From Flavobacterium sp. (GTDB lineage: Bacteria; Bacteroidota; Bacteroidia; Flavobacteriales; Flavobacteriaceae), in the NCBI RefSeq assembly GCF_028689845.1, contig NZ_JAQVCH010000002.1:103096-167095 (forward strand): a stretch of DNA of 64,000 nt, given 5' to 3'. Positions 46,597 to 55,897 of this stretch are shown piece by piece. A program made the position numbers and the translations under genes. Position 1 is the first letter of the stretch. Each line of letters begins with the position of its first letter. The notes under the pieces are model-generated. The model did not search any database. It saw nothing but the letters and a program-made list of their open reading frames with translations, and was not told the origin of the DNA.

Positions 46597-47097
46597 TTAA
46601 AAAAACACCGCTCTATATTCCCAAACCTTAGCCAAATAAATCCCGAAGAAAATGATGGCAACCACAAACTTCATAAAGGTAGAGGCCAGAAAACCCATAA
46701 AAGAACCAGTTGCGGCTTTCAATGCTTTTTTTGGATTACTGGTTTCGGCAAGCATTTCGCCAATGAATGCTCCTAAAAAAGGACCAATAATAAACCCAAA
46801 AGGTATGGGTGCTACTAAGCCAATGAGTAAGCCAATGTTGGTTCCCCAAATGCCGTATTTGGTTCCGCCAAAACGCTTGGTTCCTTGTGCGGGAATGACA
46901 TAATCCAAAATAGCCACGAGTAAGGCAATCACTAAAGTTACGCCCAATAAAGCATAGCTCATTGGGATTGCCTCTGTAAAATACAACAGCAATAAACCGA
47001 GCCAACTAATTGGTGGGCCGGGCAAAACAGGAAGAAAACTTCCAAGAATACCAACCAGCATGCAAAGGAAACTAAGTAGAAGTAGTGCTGTATCCAT
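46597..47097 (-). CDS. DUF456 family membrane protein
   Basis: 166 aa with about five transmembrane segments. The N-terminal MLVGILGSFLPVLPGPPISW, the central GTKRFGGTKYGIWGTNIG and GPFLGAFIGEML are typical of DUF456, a family with Gly-zipper motifs and no known function. It is transcribed away from the lipoprotein gene at 47138; the starts are only 41 bp apart, so the promoters overlap. Confidence 0.88.
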   Translation of the reverse strand: MDTALLLLSFLCMLVGILGSFLPVLPGPPISWLGLLLLYFTEAIPMSYALLGVTLVIALLVAILDYVIPAQGTKRFGGTKYGIWGTNIGLLIGLVAPIPFGFIIGPFLGAFIGEMLAETSNPKKALKAATGSFMGFLASTFMKFVVAIIFFGIYLAKVWEYRAVFF

Positions 47098-47108
47098 AAA
47101 ATATTTAT

Positions 47109-47116
47109 TACATTTG
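47109..47116 (+). promoter_or_regulatory. -7 promoter element for the lipoprotein gene
   Basis: TACATTTG fits TAnnTTTG and is 22 bp before the TTG start at 47138. Confidence 0.5.
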
Positions 47117-47137
47117 ACTTATTAAAAATGGTCGCAA

Positions 47138-47635
47138 TTGGATTATAAACGCAACATAAACAAAATTCTATCTTTTTTTTCGCTTATCCTACTTTTAGGC
47201 TCGTGTAATTACTTTGACAAACACGTTCCTTCCGAAGCTGACTTATTAGAGCAACGCTTGAAAGAAATTGATTGGAATGAAGTCACCGTTTATCCTTGTG
47301 TGGCCAGTTGTGACAGTATTTTAGATAAAGAGCAAAAAAAAGCATGCTTTTTTACGTTTATGACCACCTTAATTCAGCAAAAAATTTCAATCGATTCTCT
47401 TCCGCAACAAGCTCGAATCATCGATACCATTCAAGTTCGAGTTAAAGTAAGTGCCACTTCAGAAATTACGTTTGAACCGCTATTTAAAACCGACAGTTTG
47501 CCTTATTCTAAAACAAAAATTGACAGTTTAATTCAAACGCGTTTAACTAATTTTCCTAAAATTGAACCCGCTCAAAAAGAGGGAATTCCGGTGAAAACGG
47601 AATTTATCTTACCCGTAATCATCAAATTAGAATAG
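47138..47635 (+). CDS. Hypothetical lipoprotein
   Basis: 165 aa, with a TTG start as no in-frame ATG exists before the signal sequence (the ATG at 47128 is out of frame). The signal ends LLGSC (Cys23), so lipidation is likely. Four further Cys occur, three of them in CVASCDSILDKEQKKAC; these might form disulfides or bind a ligand. The C-terminal part (about 85-165) has the strand-helix pattern of TonB-like C-terminal domains. Its stop codon is 2 bp from the convergent PdxJ stop. No function can be assigned. Confidence 0.65.
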   Translation: MDYKRNINKILSFFSLILLLGSCNYFDKHVPSEADLLEQRLKEIDWNEVTVYPCVASCDSILDKEQKKACFFTFMTTLIQQKISIDSLPQQARIIDTIQVRVKVSATSEITFEPLFKTDSLPYSKTKIDSLIQTRLTNFPKIEPAQKEGIPVKTEFILPVIIKLE

Positions 47636-47636
47636 C

Positions 47637-48350
47637 CTACTTTAATTTGTGCAAATACATATTTACCACGTTTTCAATTCCGAGATAAAGCGATTCGCAG
47701 ATCAACGCATGACCGATAGAAACTTCTAACAAACCGGGAATGTTTTGTTTAAAAAACTGAATATTATCCAAACTCAAATCGTGTCCTGCATTAATTCCTA
47801 ATTCTAATTGAGTAGCTAAAACCGCGGCATCAACATAGGGTTGAATTCCATTCTCGTTTCCCAATCCATATTGGTGAGCAAAATGCTCGGTATATAATTC
47901 GATTCGGTCTGCCCCGATGATTTTTGCACCTTCTACCATTTCTAAAACAGGGTCGACAAAAAGCGAAGTTCGAATGTTATTTCGTTTAAATTCCTGAATA
48001 ATTTCAATCAGAAAATCTTTGTGTTTCAAGGTATCCCAACCCGCATTAGAAGTCAAGGCATCATCCGCATCAGGAACTAAAGTGACTTGCGTAGGTTTTA
48101 CTTCCAAGACCAAATCCATGAATTTAGCAACGGGATTACCTTCAATATTAAACTCGGTATACACCACTGATTTTAAATCGCGAGCATCTTGATAGCGAAT
48201 ATGGCGTTCGTCTGGACGTGGATGAATGGTTACGCCATGAGCCCCAAATTTCTGAACATCTTTGGCTACTTGAACGACGTTGGGCATACTTCCGCCTCGA
48301 GAATTTCTGAGGGTTGCAATTTTATTAATATTTACACTTAACTTTGTCAT
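47637..48350 (-). CDS. pdxJ: Pyridoxine 5'-phosphate synthase
   Basis: 237 aa TIM barrel. KLSVNINKIATLRNSRGG at the N-terminus (phosphate-binding Asn/Arg), HGVTIHPRPDERHIR with catalytic His and Arg, QVTLVPDADDALTSN and the C-terminal NAGHDLSLDN and SIGHALICESL match PdxJ. It condenses 1-deoxy-D-xylulose 5-phosphate with 3-amino-2-oxopropyl phosphate to give pyridoxine 5'-phosphate. The start is at 48350, 33 bp after a minus-strand -7 box. Confidence 0.95.
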   Translation of the reverse strand: MTKLSVNINKIATLRNSRGGSMPNVVQVAKDVQKFGAHGVTIHPRPDERHIRYQDARDLKSVVYTEFNIEGNPVAKFMDLVLEVKPTQVTLVPDADDALTSNAGWDTLKHKDFLIEIIQEFKRNNIRTSLFVDPVLEMVEGAKIIGADRIELYTEHFAHQYGLGNENGIQPYVDAAVLATQLELGINAGHDLSLDNIQFFKQNIPGLLEVSIGHALICESLYLGIENVVNMYLHKLK

Positions 48351-48382
48351 AAGGCTTTATCGATTAAATTATGTATCGATTA

Positions 48383-48390
48383 CAAAAATA
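48383..48390 (-). promoter_or_regulatory. -7 promoter element for pdxJ
   Basis: TATTTTTG on the minus strand (TAnnTTTG), 33 bp upstream of the pdxJ start codon. Confidence 0.5.
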
Positions 48391-48450
48391 CGAAGTTAAA
48401 CGACCTAATTTATCGGTTTTTTTGATTAATTTGCAACGAAAATAAAAGCT

Positions 48451-49110
48451 ATGTTAGAAATAACAAATTATATCAACAACGACTTCAAAGCGTTTGAGAG
48501 TAGCGAAAAAGTAAGTTTTGTTCAAGATTTTTTTTCCGATTTAACTTTTTCTCATTTTCCAATTATTGAAGAGAACATTTATATTGGCAGTATTGCCGCC
48601 GATGATGTTGTAACTTTTGAAAAGCATAAAACCATCCAAGAGTATCGCTATACACTTGAGGGTTTTTTTGCCCGAAATACAATGATTTGGCTCGATGTTT
48701 TAGAAGTTTTTGCTCAAAATCACACCAATTTAGTTCCGGTTTTAAATGAACAAAACAAGTATATTGGCTATTATGAATTAAGCGATATTGTCCAGTTTTT
48801 TGCAGAAACTCCCTTTTTGCGAGAACAAGGAGGCATTATCATTGTTAAAAAAGCAATTACCGATTTCTCGATGAGTCAAATTGCCCAAATTGTAGAAACC
48901 AATAACGGAAAAATGTTAGGCTTATTTATTTCGGAGGCCAATGCTGATTTTATTCAAGTAACGATTAAAATTTCGTTGGGCGGAATGAATGAAATTATTC
49001 AGACTTTTAGACGGTTTAATTACGAAATCATCTCAGAACATCAAGAAGACAGCTATCTGAACAACCTCAAAGAACGTTCGGATTATTTAAACAAATACTT
49101 AAACATATAA
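48451..49110 (+). CDS. CBS-domain protein upstream of NAD kinase
   Basis: 219 aa. The first part (about 1-125) contains two CBS-like half repeats (FSHFPIIEENIYIGSIAADDV, TNLVPVLNEQNKYIGYYELSDIV). The second part (about 130-200) has an ACT-like layout. CBS pairs bind adenine nucleotides such as AMP, ATP or SAM. It is 3 bp from the nadK start and probably in the same transcript, so it may sense nucleotides in relation to NAD metabolism; this is inferred from neighbourhood only. Confidence 0.85.
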   Translation: MLEITNYINNDFKAFESSEKVSFVQDFFSDLTFSHFPIIEENIYIGSIAADDVVTFEKHKTIQEYRYTLEGFFARNTMIWLDVLEVFAQNHTNLVPVLNEQNKYIGYYELSDIVQFFAETPFLREQGGIIIVKKAITDFSMSQIAQIVETNNGKMLGLFISEANADFIQVTIKISLGGMNEIIQTFRRFNYEIISEHQEDSYLNNLKERSDYLNKYLNI

Positions 49111-49113
49111 CGT

Positions 49114-49998
49114 ATGAAAATTGCTATTTTTGGTCAATATTATCAAAATGATACGCGACCAATCATTAAAGATATCCTTGTTTTTTTTAAGAAAAATGCA
49201 GTTGATTTAGTGATTGAGCAATCCTTTTTAAGTATTTTATATCAAGAAAACATTCTAAAAAAGGAATACCAAACTTTTTCATCACATCAAGATTTAGATG
49301 CAAGTTTTGATCTTTTGATTAGTATTGGCGGAGATGGAACTATCTTAAGAGCAGTAACTTATGTCCGAGATTCAGGCATTCCGATTATCGGTATTAATGC
49401 CGGAAGATTAGGCTTTTTAGCCAAAGTAAAAAAAGAAAAAATCGAGCTTTTTTTACAACTTATATTAGACCGAAACTACACGGTTTCTTGCAGAAGCTTA
49501 GTGAGCATCGAAAGCAGTCCTAAAAATGAAGCGATAGAAGACATTAATTTTGCTTTAAATGAAATCGTGGTAAGTAGAAAAGATACCACTTCGATGATAA
49601 CGGTAGAAACCCATCTAGATGGTGAATACCTAACGTCATATTGGGCAGATGGCTTAATTATATCTACCCCTACTGGCTCTACAGGCTATTCTCTCAGTTG
49701 TGGCGGCCCCGTTTTAACACCTACCGTTAAAAGTTTGGTCATTACCCCTATTGCTCCGCACAACCTCAATGCCCGTCCGTTAGTAATTCCAGATGGCACC
49801 GAAATCAAATTACGCGTCATTAGCAGAGAGCCACACTATTTGGTTTCTTTAGACAGTCGGATTGCCACAATGAACAACAATACGGTATTGACCATTAAAA
49901 AAACACCTTTTACCATTAACATGGTCGAAATTCAAGATGAAACCTTTATCAGTACGCTTCGAACCAAACTTTTATGGGGAATGGACCAACGAAATTAA
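49114..49998 (+). CDS. nadK: NAD kinase
   Basis: 294 aa with the diagnostic GGDGTILRA (Gly72-Ala80; catalytic Asp74), GINAGRLGFL, and TPTGSTGYSLSCGGP. It phosphorylates NAD to NADP with ATP or polyphosphate in the cytoplasm. Coupled to the CBS gene by a 3-bp gap; about 140 bp separate it from the next promoter and gene. Confidence 0.96.
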   Translation: MKIAIFGQYYQNDTRPIIKDILVFFKKNAVDLVIEQSFLSILYQENILKKEYQTFSSHQDLDASFDLLISIGGDGTILRAVTYVRDSGIPIIGINAGRLGFLAKVKKEKIELFLQLILDRNYTVSCRSLVSIESSPKNEAIEDINFALNEIVVSRKDTTSMITVETHLDGEYLTSYWADGLIISTPTGSTGYSLSCGGPVLTPTVKSLVITPIAPHNLNARPLVIPDGTEIKLRVISREPHYLVSLDSRIATMNNNTVLTIKKTPFTINMVEIQDETFISTLRTKLLWGMDQRN

Positions 49999-50114
49999 CC
50001 GATTTTTTAAAAAAATAGTGATATAACTATACTACTCGCTATTTATTTCCGTTTTTTTTGAAATTAATTTGTGATAAATAAGCGATTTAATGACTTTTAC
50101 CTAGTCATAATTGT

Positions 50115-50122
50115 TATATTTG
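50115..50122 (+). promoter_or_regulatory. -7 promoter element of the DUF6089-uppS-bamA envelope operon
   Basis: TATATTTG fits TAnnTTTG, 18 bp before the preferred ATG at 50141. The short leader argues against the ATT/TTG-like start at 50111 that would lie inside this box. Confidence 0.65.
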
Positions 50123-50140
50123 CACGCTATTTCAAAACCG

Positions 50141-50824
50141 ATGAATAGATTGTTTATTTTATTGTTTTTTCTCTTGTCAAGCACCTTAATAAAAGCTCAA
50201 ATTAATGAAATTGGCTTTTTTTTAGGAGGAAGCAACTATATTGGAGATGTTGGTCCAACAACCTACATTGCTCCACACGACGTAGCCCTTGGTTTTGTAT
50301 ATAGATGGAACAGAAGTACGCGTCATTCATACCGATTTTCCTATACGTATGGCAAAATTTCATCAGACGATTTAGACTCTGATATGCCAGACAGATATGA
50401 AAGAGGACTGAGCTTTAAAAACAATATTCATGAATTTTCGGCTGGTTTAGAATTTAATTTTTTCGAATTTGATTTACATAAGTTAGGTTCTCAATTCACA
50501 CCTTATGTTTACACCGGTATTAATTATTTCTCCTATAAAGAATTATATTATATTGATAAGGAGGTTAAAGAAGATTATACAGCTGGAGCTCTTGCTATTC
50601 CGATGGTTTTAGGGGTAAAAGCAAAACTGAACAGACGTTTTATCCTAAGTTTAGAAGCGGGTGCTCGCTTTGCTTTTACAGACAACTTAGATGGTAGCAA
50701 TCCCAAAAATGAAAACTTAACTTCCTTACAGTTTGGAAATATAAATAGTAATGATTGGTATGTTTTTACTGGTTTTATGCTCACATATACCTTTGGAGAA
50801 AACCCTTGTTATTGTCCCGATTAA
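50141..50824 (+). CDS. DUF6089 family outer-membrane barrel-like protein
   Basis: 227 aa from ATG 50141 (MNRLFILLFFLLSSTLIKAQ), a clear signal peptide cleaved after about residue 20. The mature part has alternating strands of an eight-strand OmpA-like barrel: IGFFLGGSNYIGDVGP, HSYRFSYTYGKI, YTGINYFSY and WYVFTGFMLTYTFGENPCYC. DUF6089 proteins sit next to uppS and bamA in Flavobacteriaceae, as here (5-bp gap to uppS). The role in outer-membrane biogenesis is unknown. Confidence 0.88.
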   Translation: MNRLFILLFFLLSSTLIKAQINEIGFFLGGSNYIGDVGPTTYIAPHDVALGFVYRWNRSTRHSYRFSYTYGKISSDDLDSDMPDRYERGLSFKNNIHEFSAGLEFNFFEFDLHKLGSQFTPYVYTGINYFSYKELYYIDKEVKEDYTAGALAIPMVLGVKAKLNRRFILSLEAGARFAFTDNLDGSNPKNENLTSLQFGNINSNDWYVFTGFMLTYTFGENPCYCPD

Positions 50825-50829
50825 TAAAA

Positions 50830-51567
50830 ATGTTAGAAGAACAGATAAATAAACACAACTTACCTAATCACCTGGCCATTATCATGGACGGCAATGGCCG
50901 ATGGGCCAAACAAAAGGGATTGATTAGAGCAATAGGTCATGAAAATGGCACTAAATCCGTTCGGCAAACAGTAGAAAGCTGTGCCAAACTGGGAATAAAA
51001 AACTTGACATTATATGCTTTTTCGACAGAAAATTGGAATCGCCCTAAAATAGAAGTAGATCTTTTAATGAATTTATTAATCAAATCGTTAAAAAGCGAAT
51101 TGAAAACACTGCAAGAGAATGAAATAAAGTTAAATTCTATTGGAAACTTGGCCTTGCTACCTAAGTCGGCTCAAAAAGAACTTTTAGAAGTAATTAACAA
51201 AACCAAAGACAATCAACGCATGACATTGACCCTCGCTTTAAGCTACGGAGCCAGAGAAGAGTTGATTTCTGCAATCAAAACAATTAGTGATAAAGTTAAA
51301 AATAATATAATTTCATCAGAGAGTATTGATGAAACAATTATAAATCAACATCTTTACACGCACAATTTGCCAGATGTAGATTTATTGATTAGAACTAGCG
51401 GAGAACATCGAATTAGTAATTTCTTGCTTTGGCAGATTGCCTATGCAGAATTATATTTTACAGATGTTTTATGGCCTGATTTTACAGAAGAAAATTTATA
51501 TGAAGCTATTATTAGTTATCAAAAAAGAGAAAGACGGTTTGGAAAAACAAGTGAACAAATTAAATAA
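50830..51567 (+). CDS. uppS: Isoprenyl transferase (undecaprenyl diphosphate synthase)
   Basis: 245 aa from ATG 50830. The frame is open earlier but MLEEQINKHNLPNHLAIIMDGNGRWAK is the usual beginning. Catalytic Asp20 is in IMDGNGRWAK; other motifs are YAFSTENWNRP, LALSYGAREE and IRTSGEHRISNFLLWQIAY. It makes C55 undecaprenyl diphosphate, the lipid carrier for peptidoglycan and surface glycans, at the cytoplasmic face. The end overlaps the bamA start by 17 bp if the GTG at 51551 is used. Confidence 0.96.
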   Translation: MLEEQINKHNLPNHLAIIMDGNGRWAKQKGLIRAIGHENGTKSVRQTVESCAKLGIKNLTLYAFSTENWNRPKIEVDLLMNLLIKSLKSELKTLQENEIKLNSIGNLALLPKSAQKELLEVINKTKDNQRMTLTLALSYGAREELISAIKTISDKVKNNIISSESIDETIINQHLYTHNLPDVDLLIRTSGEHRISNFLLWQIAYAELYFTDVLWPDFTEENLYEAIISYQKRERRFGKTSEQIK

Positions 51568-54214
51568 TAACGTATTGTTGAGAAATAGTACTACCTTTAT
51601 TATGCTACTTCTTTTGGGAAGTATTTTTCAAGTAAACGCACAAGATACAACCCCTTATGAAAGAGGTTCTCAATACATACTAGGTAATGTAGAAGTAACG
51701 GGCAAACTTACTTTTAACCAGCAAACCGTAATTACTTTTGCGGGACTTGAAAAAGGGCAAAAAATTATTGTCCCAGGTGAAGAGATTAGTTCGGCTATCA
51801 AAAAACTAGGAAAACTAGGTCTTTTTAGCGATATTGATGTGTACATCAATGAAATAAGAGGCGACAGTATTTTTCTTGAACTAAGCTTAGTGGAACTTCC
51901 TAAATTAAGTGAAGCTAAAATTATTGGTTTAAAAAAGAAGAAAAATGAAGAATTACTCAAAGAACTCGCTTTAACAAAAGGCAAAGTGGTGAATGAGAAT
52001 TTAATTACGACTTCTAAAAACTTTATTGAGAAAAAATATCAAAAAGACGGTTTTTATAACACAAAAGTGGCCGCCAACATTATTCCAGATACAACAAATG
52101 GCAATTTAGTAAAAATGGTCATAAATGTTGACAAAGGCAGTAAAGTCAAGATTTCTAATATCGATATTGAAGGAAACCAAACCTTGTCTGATAAGAATAT
52201 TAAATCTGCTATGAAAAAAACAAAAGAGAAACTCTTTGTTCGATTCTGGAAAGGCTCAAAATTCATTCCCCAAGATTACAGTCAAGATTTAATTAGCATT
52301 GTCGATAAATACAAAAGTATCGGTTATCGTGACGCCCGTATTGTATATGACAGTGTTCAATATAAAAAAGAAGACAACACCATTGCCATTAAAATGAAAA
52401 TTGAAGAAGGCAGAAAATATTATTTTGGTGATATTAAATTCTTAGGAAACACGATATATACAGACCAAGGTCTAAACCGTTTATTAGGAATTAAAAAAGG
52501 AGATACTTATAATGGTGTTTTGTTGCAAGATCGAATAGCCAACAAAAAGAGCCCCGATGCAGATGATATTACGAACTTATACCAAAACAACGGTTACCTT
52601 TTTTCAACTATCAACCCGGTAGAAGTTAGAACCGTAAATGACACTATTGATTTTGAAATCAGAATCATGGAAGGTCCGTTAGCATATTTTAATAAAATTA
52701 CGGTAGTTGGAAACGACAAAACCAATGACCACGTAATTTACCGTGAATTAAGAACTAAACCTGGACAAATTTATAGTAAAGAATCGTTGATTAGAACCAT
52801 TCGTGAGATTGGTCAATTGGGCTTTTTTGACCCAGAAGCGATTGACCCAAAATTCAAAAATGTAGATGCTGCAGCGGGAACAGTTGATATTGAATATAAT
52901 TTAGTTGAAAAAGGTTCGAGTCAAATTGAATTACAAGGAGGTTATGGTGGCGGCGGATTTATTGGTACATTAGGCCTTTCTTTTAATAACTTTTCTGTCC
53001 GAAATATTTTTAATAAAGATGCCTACAAACCTTTACCAATGGGTGATGGCCAGCGAATGTCTTTGCGTTTACAAGGAAGTACCTTTTTTCAAACCTATAG
53101 TTTGTCTTTTTCTGAACCTTGGTTTGGCGGAAGAAAACCAATGCAGTTTTCAACTTCGATATCGCATAGTAAGCAATTCTTAAATAATTTCCAGAGTAAC
53201 CGTGTCGATAAAAGTAGAAGTTTTAACATTACTTCGTTAGCAGTAGGAACAGCCAAAAGATTACAAGTACCAGATGATTTCTTTACTTTATCTCAAGGAG
53301 TTAGCTTTCAATATTATCAATTAAATAATTATACGACCAATCTATTTACTTTCCCTAATGGAACTTCTCGAAATCTTTCTTATTTTATTTCGTTAAGTAG
53401 AAATAATAAAGGTGTCAACCCAATATTTCCGGTTTATGGATCTGAATTTTCTGTTACAGCAAAATTCTCTCCTCCTTATTCGCTCTTTAATAATATAGAT
53501 TACAAAGATTTACCGAATCAAGAGGAATACAAAGTAAAAACAACTACAGTTGTTCAAAATCCAACAACAGGAGACAATATGCCTATTGGAACTTATCTAG
53601 ACGAAACAGGTAACCCAGTAGAAAATTATCAAGATGCAGCAGTTGATATTGGAAAAGTAGATCAAAAATCATTTTATTGGTTAGAATTTTATAAAATTAA
53701 ATTAAAAGGTGATTGGTATACCAAACTAGCCGGAAACAATCAAAATGCGTTAGTATTGAGAACGTTAGGTGAATTTGGATATTTAGGAGCGTACAACCAA
53801 GATAGAGGTGTTATTCCGTTTGAACGATTCTTTTTAGGCGGAGATGGCTTGGCCAATATTACCCTAGATGGCCGTGATGTAATTCAATTGCGAGGTTATC
53901 CAAACTTCTCTTTATCTGGACAAGATGGAGGCGTAGTTTATAATAAATTCTCGATGGAACTTCGGTATCCATTAACTTTAAAATCGGCGGCATCTATTTA
54001 TGTATTAGGCTTTGCCGAGGCAGGAGCATCTTATAATTCGCTTAAAGAATACAACCCATTTGTGATGCAACGCTCTGCTGGTTTTGGTTTGAGAGTATTT
54101 ATGCCAGCGTTCGGATTATTAGGAATTGACTTTGGTTATGGCTTTGATGCGATACCAGGACTTACACAAAAAAATGGGTGGGAGACACATTTTATCATTG
54201 GACAACAATTTTAA
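51551..54214 (+). CDS. bamA: Outer-membrane protein assembly factor BamA
   Basis: About 887 aa. Start uncertain: GTG 51551 (overlapping uppS by 17 bp) or TTG 51578; both precede the signal sequence (TTFIMLLLLGSIFQVNAQ). The ATG at 51437 is rejected because it overlaps uppS by 131 bp. Five POTRA-like units (for example ILGNVEVTGKLTF, KISNIDIEGNQTLSDK, YFGDIKFLGNTIY, YFNKITVVGNDKTNDH) are followed by a 16-strand Omp85 barrel with the family lid motif (V/L)RGYPNFSLSG and terminal F. It inserts barrel proteins in the outer membrane and is followed by two Skp-like chaperones. Confidence 0.95.
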   Translation: MNKLNNNVLLRNSTTFIMLLLLGSIFQVNAQDTTPYERGSQYILGNVEVTGKLTFNQQTVITFAGLEKGQKIIVPGEEISSAIKKLGKLGLFSDIDVYINEIRGDSIFLELSLVELPKLSEAKIIGLKKKKNEELLKELALTKGKVVNENLITTSKNFIEKKYQKDGFYNTKVAANIIPDTTNGNLVKMVINVDKGSKVKISNIDIEGNQTLSDKNIKSAMKKTKEKLFVRFWKGSKFIPQDYSQDLISIVDKYKSIGYRDARIVYDSVQYKKEDNTIAIKMKIEEGRKYYFGDIKFLGNTIYTDQGLNRLLGIKKGDTYNGVLLQDRIANKKSPDADDITNLYQNNGYLFSTINPVEVRTVNDTIDFEIRIMEGPLAYFNKITVVGNDKTNDHVIYRELRTKPGQIYSKESLIRTIREIGQLGFFDPEAIDPKFKNVDAAAGTVDIEYNLVEKGSSQIELQGGYGGGGFIGTLGLSFNNFSVRNIFNKDAYKPLPMGDGQRMSLRLQGSTFFQTYSLSFSEPWFGGRKPMQFSTSISHSKQFLNNFQSNRVDKSRSFNITSLAVGTAKRLQVPDDFFTLSQGVSFQYYQLNNYTTNLFTFPNGTSRNLSYFISLSRNNKGVNPIFPVYGSEFSVTAKFSPPYSLFNNIDYKDLPNQEEYKVKTTTVVQNPTTGDNMPIGTYLDETGNPVENYQDAAVDIGKVDQKSFYWLEFYKIKLKGDWYTKLAGNNQNALVLRTLGEFGYLGAYNQDRGVIPFERFFLGGDGLANITLDGRDVIQLRGYPNFSLSGQDGGVVYNKFSMELRYPLTLKSAASIYVLGFAEAGASYNSLKEYNPFVMQRSAGFGLRVFMPAFGLLGIDFGYGFDAIPGLTQKNGWETHFIIGQQF

Positions 54215-54254
54215 TTGTTAATTTCTGTTATATTTACATTATAATTATTAAAGT

Positions 54255-55304
54255 ATGAAGAAATTAGTTTTTATCCTGTTTTTGACTTTGACAAGCACAA
54301 TTAGTATTGCTCAATCTCGAGGTATTCGAATTGGGTATATCGATATGGAATATATTCTCCAAAATGTTCCCGATTATACCGAAGCTAAAAACCAACTAGA
54401 ACAAAAAGCTCAAAAGTGGAAATTAGATATTGAGACCAAAAAAAATGAAATCAGTACCGTAAAAGAAGCTTTAAATAGCGAAAAAGTGCTATTAACTAAG
54501 GAATTAATAGAGGAAAGAGAAGAAGAAATCACCTATCTAGAAAATGAACTTTTAGCTTATCAGCAAAAAAGATTTGGTCCTAATGGCGATTTGGTCGTTC
54601 AAAAAGCGGTTTTAGTTAAACCTATTCAAGATCAAGTATTTACTGCGGTTCAAGATATTGCTGAACTTAAAAAATATGATTTTATTTTAGACAAATCTTC
54701 TGATTTAACTATCCTATTTGCTGCGAAAAGACATGACATCAGCGACCAAGTTATTCGCTCTTTAACCAGAGCCTCTAAGCGTGAGCAAATGAGCAAAAAA
54801 GAATTGAAAGCGTTAGAAGAGAAAGAACGAATTCAAGATTATGCCGAAGACACCAATCCTGATAAAGAAGCACGTCAGAAAGTATTAGATGAAAGACAAG
54901 CCAAACGCGACAGTATTGTAGAAGCACGTAAAAATCTTACCGAACAAAAGAAGAAAGATTACGAAGAGCGACGAAAAAAACTCTTAGATGATCGGGAAGC
55001 TAAAAAGAATGGCACAGTTTCTGATAAAGAGAAAACAGATACGGATGTTGAAGGAAAAGAATCGGGTGAGAAAAAATCCGAAACGGAAACTACAGAAGAA
55101 AAAACAGCAGACCCAAAAGCAGCAGCCGCTGATGTAAAGAAACAGGCAGACGCAGAGAGACAACGAAAATTGGATGAACGTAAACAACAATTGGAAGATC
55201 GGAAACAAAAAATTCTAGCGGAACGCGAAGCCGCTAAAAAAGAAAGAGAAAAACAAAAAGAACCTACCGAAGAGAACAAAGAAGAAAACAAAAACAATAA
55301 TTAA
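54255..55304 (+). CDS. OmpH/Skp-family periplasmic chaperone with long charged C-terminal tail
   Basis: 349 aa with a signal peptide (about 1-19, ending SIAQ). Residues about 20-165 are Skp-like (RIGYIDMEYILQNVPDYTEA, long coiled coil, KYDFILDKSSDLTILFA). Beyond about 175 comes a 175-residue tail rich in Lys, Glu, Arg and Asp (for example ARQKVLDERQAKRDS, ADAERQRKLDERKQ), with short repeats around RKLLDDREAKK. Most Skp proteins end after the coiled coil, at about 170 residues. The tail is probably helical or disordered and may bind peptidoglycan or clients. The downstream paralogue has normal length. Confidence 0.85.
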   Translation: MKKLVFILFLTLTSTISIAQSRGIRIGYIDMEYILQNVPDYTEAKNQLEQKAQKWKLDIETKKNEISTVKEALNSEKVLLTKELIEEREEEITYLENELLAYQQKRFGPNGDLVVQKAVLVKPIQDQVFTAVQDIAELKKYDFILDKSSDLTILFAAKRHDISDQVIRSLTRASKREQMSKKELKALEEKERIQDYAEDTNPDKEARQKVLDERQAKRDSIVEARKNLTEQKKKDYEERRKKLLDDREAKKNGTVSDKEKTDTDVEGKESGEKKSETETTEEKTADPKAAAADVKKQADAERQRKLDERKQQLEDRKQKILAEREAAKKEREKQKEPTEENKEENKNNN

Positions 55305-55319
55305 TTATAATAACTAGAA

Positions 55320-55823
55320 ATGATGAAACAAATGAAGACTTTTTTAATTGCTACTTTTTTATTCATTGGTGCAAGCCAAACGATAACGGCACAATCTAAA
55401 CTTGCCCATGTAGACACAAATGAGTTGATTAGTAAAATGCCAGCTATGATTGAAGCTCAAAAACAATTAGAAAATTTAAGCAAACAATATGATGCAGAGT
55501 TTAAAACGATGGCTGATGAATATTATGCTAAATTGAAAAAGTATGACGAAGAATCTTCAACTGTAACTGTTAAAGTAAACGAAGATAGAGCTAAAGAAGT
55601 ACAAGACATGGAAAAAAGGATCCGTGATTACAGAGAAACAGCTCAAAAAGAATTACAGAAAAAAGAAGGTGATTTAGCGAAACCATTAATGGATAAAATC
55701 AAAGCATCGATTGCAAAAGTAGGAAAAGCAAAAGGATACAATTACGTATTCGACGTGAATTCTGCTATTTATGCTGATGGTACAGATTTAACCTCAGATG
55801 TAAAAAAAGATTTAGGTTTCTAA
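55320..55823 (+). CDS. OmpH/Skp-family periplasmic chaperone
   Basis: 167 aa with a signal peptide (about 1-24, ending TITAQ). Skp core: KLAHVDTNELISKMPAMIEAQKQLE, a coiled-coil pair (about 50-125) and KGYNYVFDVNSAIYADGTDLT at the end. Tandem with the long OmpH just upstream (15-bp gap). It would hold unfolded barrel proteins in the periplasm for BamA. Start may also be the second or third Met (55323 or 55332). A terminator follows at 55841. Confidence 0.92.
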   Translation: MMKQMKTFLIATFLFIGASQTITAQSKLAHVDTNELISKMPAMIEAQKQLENLSKQYDAEFKTMADEYYAKLKKYDEESSTVTVKVNEDRAKEVQDMEKRIRDYRETAQKELQKKEGDLAKPLMDKIKASIAKVGKAKGYNYVFDVNSAIYADGTDLTSDVKKDLGF

Positions 55824-55840
55824 AAAAACTTAACTTAAAT

Positions 55841-55886
55841 AAAAAAACTGCTCAGCCATGTAGATGGAATTGAGCAGTTTTTTTTT
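55841..55886 (+). terminator. Rho-independent terminator of the bamA operon
   Basis: AAAAAACTGCTCA pairs with TGAGCAGTTTTTTT around a 16-nt loop; the 3' arm runs into a T-tract. A TAATTTTG box (55886-55893) overlaps the end, close before murI. Confidence 0.88.
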
Positions 55887-55897
55887 AATTTTGTCAG

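Noticed and set aside
51437..51550. Longer BamA start with ATG at 51437
   Set aside because: It would overlap uppS by 131 bp and put a non-signal sequence before the clear signal peptide.
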